In this document: positions 23,261-33,708 of the stretch, in pieces
How positions within the stretch are numbered: position 1 is the first letter of the stretch
How the letters are laid out: each line of letters begins with the position of its first letter
Assembly (NCBI GenBank): GCA_026120185.1
Contig: JANUWF010001481.1
Coordinates: 2,733,001 to 2,797,000 of the forward strand
Origin: Voacanga thouarsii
Lineage: Eukaryota; Streptophyta; Magnoliopsida; Gentianales; Apocynaceae
Length of the DNA stretch: 64,000 bases
Direction: 5' to 3'
The notes under the pieces: generated by a model
Database searches by the model: none
Told to the model about the DNA's origin: nothing
Seen by the model: only the letters and a program-made list of their open reading frames with translations
Translations under genes and position numbers: made by a program

Positions 23261-23870
23261 GTGAATCCTGTTTTATGGGAAAAATGACCAAAAGGTCCTT
23301 TACCCAAAAGGCAGATAGGGCAAAGAAAGTATTGAGTCTTGTTCACACTGATGTGTGTGGTCATTTGTCTACACCTGCAATAGGAGGGTTTAAATACTTC
23401 ATCACCTTCACGGATGATTATACTAGGTATGGTTATGTTTATCTGATGGGACACAAGTCTAACTCTTTTGACAAGTTCAAAGAGTTTAAGGCAGAGTAGA
23501 GCGTCGGACAGGTAAACTAAGTAAAACCTTACGATCGGATCGTGGTAGAGAGTACCTCCTTGCTGAATTCAAGGACTACATGGTATATCATGGGATAGTA
23601 TCCTAGCTCACTGCATTGGGAATACCCTAGCAGAATGGAGTAGCTAAGAGAAGGAACAGGATATCGATGGAAATGATTCGAAGTATGATATTTCATACTA
23701 CTATTTCGGTGTCATTTTGGGGATATGCCTTGGAAACATCGGTATATATCCTGAACTTGGTGCCTTCCAAGTTAGTACCTAGGATGCCTTATGAAATATG
23801 GACTGGGCTTAAGCCGAGTCTAAATCACTCAAGATATGGGGTTGTCCAACTTATGTGCTAATCAAAGAAG
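23260..23870 (+). pseudogene. integrase of copia C1
   Basis: 23275-23499 carries the zinc lead-in and core: KMTKRSF, SLVHTDVCGHLSTPAIGG (first catalytic Asp), YFITFTDDYTRYGYVYLM. The next block, in another frame near 23529-23570, is TLRSDRGREYL (second Asp). The third block reads QNGVAKRRNRIS near 23634, where active copia has GVAERRNRTL, so catalytic Glu is Lys. 23667-23861 has SFWGYALETSVYILNLVPSK. Frame changes separate the pieces. Confidence 0.88.
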
Positions 23871-24980
23871 GCAAGTTAGAACCAATATAAGAATTATGCT
23901 ATTTTGTTGAGTATCCGAAAGGAATAAATGGTAGTTACTTTTATCAGCCTAAGGAGAAAAAAGTACTTGTGAGTATTAATGCTAGATACTTGGAGTATGA
24001 TCAAAGCACATCTACTAAAGGTTCAGCAATGTTAGAACTTGAGAAGAAGTTATCTTCTAAAATGACTTCTTCTAAACTGATTATAGAATAAGAAGAGTCA
24101 TAGTCTCAGAGCCTGTACAATTAGAGCCTCATCGTAATGGGAGGGTACCTAAGGTTCCAAAAAGATGGACTAGAGAGACTTTTGGCCTAGTCTCCGACTA
24201 TCAGGAACAAGATCCCACTAGGTACAAGGAGGCTATTGCTGATGTCGATGCAAACCTATAGCTTGAAGCACTGAAAGTCGAGATTGAGTCTATGTATTTC
24301 AATCAGGTTTGGGATCTTATAGCTTCACCTAAAGGGATGGAACACATTGGATGTAAGTAGGTATACAAGAGAAATAGGGGAGCAAATGGGAAGGTGGAAA
24401 ACTTCAATGCTAGGCTTGTGGCGAATGGGTATACTCAAAAAGAAGATATCGACTATGAGGAAACTTTTTCCCCAGTAACCATGCTTACATCCATCCATAT
24501 CCTCCTTACCTTTGCTTTTCATCATGACTATGAGATATAGCAAATGGATGTTAAGACAGCATTTCTAAATGAACATCTTAGTAAAGACATCTATATGTTC
24601 CAACCAGAAAGCTTTATTGCTGAAGGCCAGGAGCATATAGTTTGTAAACTTAAGAAATCCATTTATGGACATGAGTAGGCATCGAGAGCATGGAACATTC
24701 ATTTCGATGAGACTGTAAATCCTACGATTTCATTCTAAACGAGGATGAATCATATGTGTATAGGAAACTAGAAGGCATAAACGTGATTTTTCTTGTACTA
24801 TATGTGGATAACATTCTATTCATTGAGAATAATGTAAGGACACTGCCATCTATTAAGGTATAGCTATCTAGTCAATTAATTATGAAGAACTTGGGAGAAG
24901 GCAGTTACATTCTTCGGATTAAGATTTTTAGAAATAGGAAGCAGATAATGTTAGGATTATCCTAAGCTATATATATTAAC
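23870..24980 (+). pseudogene. reverse transcriptase of copia C1
   Basis: The linker and RT start (VPKRWTRETFGLV, then DPTRYKEAIADVDANL) are near 24150-24260. Motifs then follow: FNARLVANGYTQKEDIDYEE and TFSPVT near 24400-24480, QMDVKTAFLNEHL near 24540, KSIYGHE, stop, ASRAWN near 24655. The catalytic block near 24802 reads YVDNILFI where active enzymes have YVDDIL, so the second Asp is Asn. At least five stops and several frame shifts occur. Confidence 0.87.
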
Positions 24981-24983
24981 AAG

Positions 24984-25790
24984 ATGTTAGTCAAGTTCAG
25001 CTTGAACTCATGCAAGGGAGCGTCAATCCCTTGTAGACATAGGTTGTATTTTTCTTCAAAGGACTATCCAAAGTCTCATGAAGAAAAAGATAGAATGAGT
25101 ATAATTTCCTATGCTTCTACTGTGGGAAGTCTCATGTACGCCATACTGTATACTATGTTAGATATCTACTTTGTTGGAGGCTTAGTTAGCAGATATCAGT
25201 CAAACTTGGGGGAGGTTCATTGGCAAGCTATAAAGCATATTATCAAGTACCTTAAGAGTACGAGAGATTCTATGTTAGTTTATAAGGCTAATGAATTGGT
25301 TCCTACATGATACACAAATTCAGACTTCTAGGCTAATAAAGATAAGAGAAAATCTACTGGTAGATATATTTTCACCTTGTCTGTAGGGGCTATTTCGTGA
25401 AGGCGTATTAAGCAATCTTGTATTGCTGACTCAATCATGGAAACTGAGTATGTGGCAGCTTCAAAGGCATCCAAGGAAGCAGTTTGGCTCCAAAAGTTTC
25501 TTTTAGAACTTGGAGTTGTGCCACAGATAAACAAGCCAATTGTGATATATTGCGACAACATTGGCGCGGTGTCACAATCCAAAGAACCCAGAAACCACAA
25601 AAAAAGGAAGCATATTAAGAGGAAGTACCACTTGATCCTGGATTTCATCCAGAGATAGGAAGTTATGGTGGAACAATTGCCTCGGAGAACAATCTAGTAG
25701 ATCCCTTCAGCAAGCTTTTGGCTGAGAGAGTCTTTAAAAGACACTTAGATACCACAAGAATGGGCACTTAGGGAATTACTTCGTCTTAGA
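24984..25790 (+). pseudogene. RNase H of copia C1
   Basis: 24984-25310 gives YASTVGSLMYAILYTMLDIY and VSRYQSNLGEVHWQAIKHII, the copia RT-RNaseH connection. After a break, 25437-25658 has METEYVAASKASKEAVWLQK, VIYCDNIGAVSQSKEPRNHK and HIKRKYHLILDFIQR. The final piece near 25690-25770 shows DPFSKLLAERVFKRHLDTTR and the usual MG end. Stops at 25307 and 25656. Confidence 0.88.
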
Positions 25791-25793
25791 GTT

Positions 25794-25805
25794 CAAGTGG
25801 GAGAT
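25794..25805 (+). other. polypurine tract of copia C1
   Basis: CAAGTGGGAGAT immediately precedes the 3' LTR, whose start has decayed from TGTTGGGATG to TCTAGGGATG. Confidence 0.8.
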
Positions 25806-26716
25806 TCTAGGGATGTATACCCTCTGAGACTAGGTTCCAGATATAATTTTGATTTGTATTAATAAAAATTTTGTTCTAAAAAATTATTTGTGAATTATTC
25901 TTTACTTTTGTGCACAATTTTGCTGAAAAAGACCTATTTTATTAAGTAAATGGTTCATATGAATGGAGGTCTTTTACAGTAAGACATGAGAATCTCATTA
26001 TCATAAGATTATTTTGTGATGAATTCTAAATATAAAATGGCTTACCATTAGCCAATGAGTAGTCTTCTCATTTCATAATACAAGTGTATTTTGAATACGT
26101 AAAACTGAACCAGTATTAGTAGTTTCTAAAAGTGCTATACGGTAGAAACCTAGACTATTACTGCTACAACATGGACTAATACTTTACAGCTTGAGTATGA
26201 GTGGGTGGTCTAATAAAACTGGAAGTGTATGCTTTGATATACTATATTTAAGGTTCTATTGTTAGACCAATATATATTGGGTATATGTAACTAATGAGTC
26301 AAGGCAGACTTGTACAAGATAGTTTCTATACTATATCACCCCTTACGGTTGTTCAAATGATCTAAATATCCAGGGCCATGGGGAACATGACTTGGATATT
26401 TGCTTTAGGTAGCTCCCTTGGAAAGCAAAAATATTCCAAGAAGTCATAGAACATTAGACTAGAAGCCTAAGGATGGTTGATGTCTTTTAGAGATATGCTA
26501 GTACATTTTTTTTCTCTCAAAATGAATGACAATGTGTAGAGGGGTATTGTAGTCATTACACCTGTAGGTTGGAGACATAGCTAATGCAACATTATTTTAT
26601 ATTTCCTTTTGGTGATATTAGGAAATATTTAAAATGCAAAGCATAGCTATTTTTATAGCATGGGTATTTTGGTCGTTTTAGTAGCCAATGCGATGAATCT
26701 TTTTTGTCCTCGGAAT
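25806..26716 (+). repeat. 3' LTR of copia C1, part 1
   Basis: Homologous to 6914 to about 7890 of the 5' LTR. It is cut by solo LTR d; 26712-26716 (GGAAT) is the left duplication. Confidence 0.88.
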
Positions 26717-28431
26717 TGTTGGGTATCTAGGCTCGTATCCTATACGGTGCAGTAGAAAGTAAAATGAGATACCATCCCAGGACCCGCATATGTGTGGAAA
26801 ACAAGACAAAAATATATCAAAGGTAACAACTTTTTACTTTTGTTTGATCGTCCGAAGAACAAAAATTTCTTCTTCAAGTCGAGGCGTGATCCAGCAATCC
26901 TCTTGATCCAACATCATGAGAGTTGAACATCTAACCACTATAATCACAGTGTGCGATTATCTCTAACAGTAATCCATACAGAGGAATACTTAAGCACCAA
27001 AATTTCCTATACTAGCAGAAAAAGATGGCGGCTAGGGTTCTTCACAAGAACAATCGAGAGAGAGAGAAAAAGAAGAGAAGGTTTTGTGTTGCCTAGAGTG
27101 TCCGTTTTTCCAACCTTAGCTAGGGTTTTGATTATATCATATATATAACCAAAAAATCCTACTAAAACTGAGAATTCTAATCCTATTAGAATTCCCTAAT
27201 TGTAATTGGAAACACCAAATTCTCAAAATTACAATTTAGACCATAAATTATAACTAATTATAATTTGTCCACAACAACTTCTCTTCTCCCAATTAACCCC
27301 ACTATGTTATCAAATAACATCTTAAGTATATAATCCTCTATTGTGTGTGACCTACTAGGTTTCCCAGTCAAATGGAAGAGAATATGAATTAATCTAAATG
27401 TCTTTGAGATTAATAATCCATAATTAATTAGAATTAATCCTATTAATTCTAATTAGGATTGGTTTATTAATTCATCAATTAATAAATCCATATTCCGAGA
27501 TCATGAGTGGTATCTAGCAACACATCATGACCATCCAAGAGTTTAGGAAGTCAAGTGGCTTGACATGAACCCTTCAATAACAAATCAGTGCAATTAACTC
27601 CTTTCACCATACAATATCTCATTCGGTTTGGAGTACGGAATTAGTGCCAACTCCTTCCAAAATTAATTCTGGCCCGAATATAATAGTACTTGTACCAGAA
27701 ACCCACAACTCTAGATGTGTATCAATTGGAACTATTTTCAATACACAATCGCCTTGGCTAAAGACTTCTCGAGTAGTAATTCCTACAAGTGGCCGTGAGA
27801 TATTCACCCCTACTTTTATGAGTGATGAATCCTTTATTGACCCTCTTAACTACTTTCATTTACCTCACAATATACACAATATCCATCCCATAGGCGTCCC
27901 TCGATCGAGCTCCAGAGATTGGAATCACAGTATAATGCTCAGCAGATAAAGTACCTTAGAGATCTCAAGTCTAAGGATACTTACACGTTTGCTATATTGA
28001 TATTATATCACTGGCACTAAATAGTTTTCCATGTGATTATCTCAAAGCTAGGTCATCCAATGACCTTGTTCCATTAACATGCATCCATGTGTTAATTTTG
28101 AATATCTCAATACTCACGGATATGAGAACCACCGCTTGATCAAATCAGGAAGTCTAACACATGCTAGTCTTAACACATTAATGATGTCCTGTCTCATTAA
28201 TACTATGACTACGGATTGTTTAAGTACTAACACTATACAGAGTAGTAGGAGTCTCATATCATGATCTCTATAATGATTTTCTTAACACAGTGTTGTACTA
28301 GGGACTTTATCGAATAGTTTTATTACTTAAAAGTAAACAAAAGAAACTGTAAAATAAATAATGCCTTTTATTAAAATAAAATGTATCATATACAATGTAC
28401 AAGTGATTGCCTCTAGGGCATAACACTAACA
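26717..28431 (-). mobile_element. solo copia LTR d, in 3' LTR of C1
   Basis: GGAAT at 26712-26716 and 28432-28436 is a perfect duplication. Length 1715 bp; on the minus strand TGTTAGTGTTATGCCCTAG... to ...GATACCCAACA. It is the same subfamily as solo LTR c. Short open frames in it are parallel to those in c and are not genes. Confidence 0.95.
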
Positions 28432-28436
28432 GGAAT

Positions 28437-28807
28437 ATCTCATAAGTCCTAATTAATTATGGATTGTGCAAATGGTCTTAGTTAAAAAGGATTTTATTTT
28501 ATTTAGGAAGTCTAATTTATTATTAGACTTGAATAAAATAAAAAGACGAGATAAATTAAATTAAATTTATTATCTTATTTAATTTGTTAATTAATTATTG
28601 AAGGCCTAAGCTAGATTAAATAATTAGAAAATTAACCTGGGCCTAAACTAGATAAAAAGGCTTGAAAAATTATTTTGGTTTATATAGGCTCATTAATTAT
28701 TTATTAGGTTATTTTTATAAGACCCAGAAGTAAATAATTAATGTTTATTATTTTAGGCTCATTGGATCTAGAAAAAATAATAAAAATAATTATGGCCCAA
28801 TAGCCTG
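28437..28807 (+). repeat. 3' LTR of copia C1, part 2
   Basis: This continues the LTR after d and matches about 7895-8265 of the 5' LTR. It ends with GCCTG (28803-28807), the left duplication of solo LTR e. Confidence 0.88.
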
Positions 28808-29054
28808 TGTGAAACCCCACCTAAAACCAACCCTAGAGTAAGGGGGTCGGGATGCATATCATTTTATTTTGCATGAATATATATATTTTTGAATGATTTT
28901 ATGTGCTTTAGAATTGTGGTTTATAGGTTAAAAGGCTTAGTTATGCTTATTGAGTAGGAAAGGTAAAATGGTAATTTTGCTTGAGGTCAAAATAGGAAGA
29001 TAGCTTGAGGATTAAATAAGAGGAATATGTGGGTGAGAAGATAAGAACAAGAGT

Positions 29055-29118
29055 GTTGTGGTTTAGTGGTTAGAGCTTTGGAATTAATCTCTAAGGTCAT
29101 GAGTTCAAATCCCATCAT
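29055..29118 (+). repeat. tRNA-derived (SINE-like) segment in LTR e
   Basis: TGGTTTAGTGG (29059-29069) fits a pol III box A and GAGTTCAAATCC (29101-29112) fits a box B, spaced as in a tRNA. The T-arm can pair imperfectly. The same segment occurs at the equivalent place in LTRs F and H, about 250 bp from the LTR start. It is too decayed to be a working tRNA gene; the anticodon arm does not fold well. Confidence 0.6.
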
Positions 29119-30710
29119 CTAAGTTTTTATCATGATTATCTTGATTAAGTTTGAATTTTGTTTTCTTGCATTCCATAAAAATAGGAATGTTGTCTTAGGG
29201 GAGACATGAAGAGAATGTCTTGATCATATAAGCATGTCCTAAAAAGAATTCTAGAGAAATTCTTGTCCTTTTTATTATCTCTAGCTTTATCCTAACATCT
29301 TCATAATTTAAATAAACCAAAATCCATTAAATCTCTTCTTTTAAATTCCAAAAATTCTGTGATAATTCTTCAGCCTTGAATTTCGAAAATCAGTCTTGAA
29401 GGATAGAGGATTGGCTGAAAATAGGAGAGAAGTTAGGAAGGATTCCCAAGAGAAATAAATCACCATGGTAGAACCTTCAATCCTACCTTCGTGTTGTTCA
29501 TGGTTTTAATAAAGAAAATTCTGGAAAAATTCCAGTATTCTTGACAGTCCAGCTTTCAAAAAAATTCAGCCAGTAATCCTAACCATTTGCTGCCAGAAAA
29601 ATGGTCATTTCATGTGGCTTGAAGACTGAAAATTCTGTGCAAAATTCGAACTGCACAAACCAGAAAAAAAATTATGGGCAGTTTCGCAACTCTCAACCAG
29701 AAAATGAATCTGTTTTATTCCACCTTCAAGCCAGCAAACTTCTCTGACTTGCCTCCATAAAGGAAGCTTGAAGACCACCATTAAAAGACCCCCAAACACT
29801 CCAAGAGAACCAGCTGCAAATCGGGCTGAAGAAATACAAAAATTCTGCATCAAAAAGCTTTTCCATTTGAAACCTTGAACAAGTTGAAACCAAAAAAAAT
29901 TTCCAATTTTGTCTCCCTAGGCCTAGACCGAAAAACACCTTCAAACCTCTACAAATTGGACCTTGTTCAGCCATGGACTGAACATCATTAACCTCCACAC
30001 TTGCCTTGAGTACTTGGACTCCATAATCATACCTCAAAAACCTCCTAAGATCACTCTATCCAAAACTCATTTGAACTTCAAAAAAATTCCAGAATTCTAG
30101 CTTCATTAAATCACTCTTGTATCAAACTAGCAAACCAAAATTTTCTCTGCCATTGTAAATTGAATTTTGGCCAGCCTTAGAGCTATATTAACCTTCATTT
30201 ATTTCAGCAAAACCAAGCAGTCCAGCCGACACCATTGAAGAGCAAGGAAACCCCTCTCAATCAAACACCATTAACATATCCTATAACTCAAACCACTCCT
30301 CAAATCACTCCATTTGAATTTCAAACAATCAGATTTTTCTCTCCCTCTCTAAGCTGAAAACCGAAACCCTTGAATTCCATAGACCATTCGGCCAGCACTC
30401 ACCAGCAATTCGTCCAGCATTTTCCCTCAACTCTCTCCATTTTCACCAAGAACACCAAGAACACACACTACCTTTATTCAAGCCAAAGACTACTCTAAAC
30501 ATCTCCAATCCCTCTCAAAAACTCCAGAACACTCCTACATACTCCTTAGAGTTCATTTCTGAAATTTATAACATTAAATCTCGAAAACAAAAATTAGCAT
30601 TCGGATCAAAACCAGTTTTTCCCTTGAAGTCTCAAGAACATCATCAAGGTAACCAAGAACAACTCTTTTGTTCATCTTTTTTCCTTCAATCTTTAACATA
30701 TCATGGTAAT

Positions 30711-30711
<1 letters not shown>

Positions 30712-30764
<53 letters not shown>
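30712..30764. repeat. (CT)n microsatellite in LTR e
   Basis: About 26 CT units. The equivalent sites in F (about 51112-51128) and H (about 60710-60721) have shorter GA tracts on the plus strand, so it is part of the LTR and has expanded here. Confidence 0.93.
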
Positions 30765-30766
<2 letters not shown>

Positions 30767-33121
30767 CCGAAATGATTATGACAACCATGGCTATTTTCTC
30801 TTCTCCTCTCTTGGACAATTCAAGACTCTCAAGCGTGGAGCTTCTTAAATCTTCATCGAAGTGTTCATCAATCAAGTATTTCTCCTTAAATCTTCTTTTT
30901 AATTCAGCATTCATGTCTCTTAGATATTGATAGGAAGAATAAAATATGAATGGGGGATTGAGTATATGCATGTGAATAAAGGGGTTGGGATTAGGACATG
31001 AGAATGATTGATCATGTTTAAGCTATATGGATTTCCTTGAGAATCGATGTATGTTCATCATGGCCTAAGAGAGTTATGAATGTTTAAGCATGCTAGATGT
31101 TACGTCACCTTTGGTGAATAGGATTTTTATGTTCTTATTTCCATTGAAGCCATGATCATGATTGTTTGGCCATGTGATAGCAAGTGTTGATTTAAGCATA
31201 TGTTCATAAATGGATTAGTTTGTTGTTTGATGTTGAGGAATATGTTCATGATTCTTGTTGGCAATAGGAAAATCATGATTATGTTCTTGTTGATCCTAGG
31301 CTATTTTAATTAGTAAATTTTATTACCTTAATTAAAATTATTACTATATTTTTCTCTAAGGATTTCGAAATTGCTAGGAAGTTTTGGGAATGGGATGTTA
31401 CATGAAATATTGATATTTTACTAGTCAAATAAATGATATTTTTTTCCTTTAAAATAATATATGCACAGGTATAATATTAAATAAGATCTTTTATATAAAT
31501 AGTAATAATGACCTTGTAGACCATAGTTCAAACTTTTGCCTATATTCATAAATATTATTTATATTAAATTTTTTTTATTTATTAAACAAAAATTTAATAT
31601 AATTCATTTATTATTAATTTTATTTATTACTAATTATTTATTATCTATTAAAAATTAATTAAAAAATTAATTTTAATTTATTATTTATTTATAATAAAGC
31701 TATTTTTAAATTACCATTTATTAATATTATTTAGGGCTTGGTATTATTCAATATTCAAACCTTAGTTTATTTATTAATAATAACACTCAAGAATTATTAT
31801 TTGATTCTACAATTTATTATCAATTATTTTAGAACTCCTAGTTATTTTAACTTATCAAACTAGACTTATTTTATAAAATTCTTTATCAGCTAGCCTTAAA
31901 GCTTAGGACATTAGGGTCGTGATTGTAAAAAGTTAAACTAGGATTATTTGTGTAAGTGAATTTAGCTTGAGTGTAACCTTATGTTTTGTGTTTACCCCAG
32001 GTGGGGTTAGGTCAGCCTTGGAAGACTTTTGAATTTGAGCAAGCAAAGAATCAGATAAGCTCCTGCATGGAATTTTGTAAAGACAAAAAATTACTGTGGC
32101 AAGCTAAACGCGATGTGTATGGAAATTCATGTTGTAAAGGCAATTAAGGACTATTTTCGTATTTATTTCAGTCAAACAAATCATTTGAAAATCAAACAAG
32201 CAGTTTTACACAAAATGATAAACTTTTTCTAAAACCCAACTTTTACAAGAATTTTAGAACCCTTAATTGCTATTTCCAAATAAAGCAATGTATGATCCAT
32301 TTTCTCCCAAGTGGAACAATCAACGTTGAGTACTCAATAAGGGTAGACTACCAGGACTAGTCTTTGAAGGGTTAGGGTAAGTCTCTCAGTAGGTGGCCAC
32401 CTCTGAGGGGTGAGTCCTTCCTGGATAAGATGCCAATCCGGTAGGTCATGCCGGTCTGAGCTAGCAAGTTTCAGTCATGTGGATTGTGTGTTTCCGGAGC
32501 GGACAACTGGTAAGTTTGGGTGTAGAGATGGAGGAGTATCTCACCTGGTAGGCCGTACACCTACCTTTTGTCAGTTTGCACAAAGTGTGTCATTCTGACT
32601 GTTGCTTAGTCATGGGGCCCAACGTATGGTAACCCATGGCTACCCATTTGAGTGGTTGTATTTATTGTGCACATGTATGGTTTGAAAAGCGAAACTCCAC
32701 TCTTTATTTTCAACACTTATTTAATGCTTGCCAGCAATTTCTCTTATAAAACTTTTACAACTTGCATACATGAATTATTTTACCTAAAACACTCAAAGCC
32801 CACACGGGCTTACTGAGATTTTTATCTCATCACCTTTTATACCATGTTTACAGGTTGATCCGACTGTGGAGGTCAATAGCTAGACTTGTTGCCTATGCTT
32901 TGAAGACTTTATGTTATTTTCTTTATGGGATGTTTGAGAGATTGTAGCAAACAATTTATTTTGGAACTGTTCCTGTATTTATCTTTTCGGTTGTAATAAG
33001 TTTAATTTTAAAGCATTTATTTTATTTTATTATATGTGACCTAGTTATAAAGACCCCTTGTCCATTGGACGGGCGATATCCCCGGACCTGTTGGGCCTAG
33101 GTAGTGGGGTGTTACAGCCTG

Positions 33122-33703
33122 GACCAAAGGGATTCTTTTTTTCATTCGTAGGATAGAAGAGTTAAGGCTAAGCTAAACATCTTCTGTTGATAACTTTCGG
33201 GTGTTTTGAAATATCAAAACCCCAGTGTTATGTTATCTTGTGATGAAGCCGTGTGTTTTTCATTCTCAATGAATACACAATAGTAAAACAAAAAAAAAAA
33301 AAAAACCTCAAGCTTTCTATTCTACTTTTCTCTCTCATTTGTTCATCCCTTCTTGTGTTTCTTGATTCTATTAATTAATAACAGAGAATCAAGAAGCACA
33401 GATACTTATTTTCCACACCTATTTGTTTCACCAACAAGATGTTAGGCGGTGGAATATTCTGAGAAGTAAGAACCTTTGTGTTCATGCCACGAAGGAGTAG
33501 AAGAATAGTGGGATTTGATCCAGAAGTATCAATGAGTCATGAAGAAATCCTTGTGGTCCAATCAAGTTCTTCACAGCCAATAAGACCATTAAAGTGCAGA
33601 GGTATAAAATGAAAATTTCTTCCGCTGTGTGTTGTTTGTGCATTGGCTTTTTTAGCTTCTGTTGTTTTACTGCGTGCATGTATTCTATTTTTTTTAAGCT
33701 TCA
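33122..33703 (+). repeat. 3' LTR of copia C1, part 3
   Basis: This matches about 8266-8847 of the 5' LTR and ends AAGCTTCA, followed by GTTAG (33704-33708). A poly-A run lies at about 33289-33305. Confidence 0.9.
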
Positions 33704-33708
33704 GTTAG

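Larger units (their letters stand above)
28808..33116 (+). mobile_element. 4.3 kb gypsy-type solo LTR e
   Basis: GCCTG at 28803-28807 and 33117-33121 is a perfect duplication. The LTR reads TGTGAAACCCCACC to GTGGGGTGTTACA, 4309 bp. Three other copies in the window (F, H and the start of J) share both ends. No internal domains are present. It holds a tRNA-derived segment near its start and a long CT repeat. The end block (ACCCCTTGTCC...GGACGGGCGA) resembles the LTR end of chromovirus A, so a chromovirus (Tekay/Del-like) origin is likely. Many open frames occur, none matching a known protein. Confidence 0.9.
6914..33703 (+). mobile_element. Ty1/copia element C1, full-length, nested in the 3' LTR of A
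   Basis: C1 is bounded by GTTAG at 6909-6913 and 33704-33708, a perfect 5 bp target-site duplication. It carries LTR, primer site, leader, gag, PR-IN-RT-RNaseH in copia order, polypurine tract and 3' LTR. Its own sequence is 6914-11202, 22502-26716, 28437-28807 and 33122-33703; the rest is B, d and e. IN before RT in the pol gives the copia assignment. Domain sequences resemble TNT1/Tork-type plant copia, though I cannot fix the lineage. All domains are broken. Confidence 0.92.

Noticed and set aside
29055..29118. A functional tRNA gene
   Set aside because: The anticodon arm does not fold properly, the acceptor stem is not convincing, and the segment recurs inside three LTR copies.
29605..30037. 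Overlapping minus-strand frames of 82 and 103 codons in LTR e
   Set aside because: The equivalent stretches in F and H do not keep the frame, so it is chance in LTR sequence.
30624..30971. Ser-Leu and Arg-Glu repeat proteins
   Set aside because: They are translations of the CT microsatellite at 30712-30764 and its flanks.
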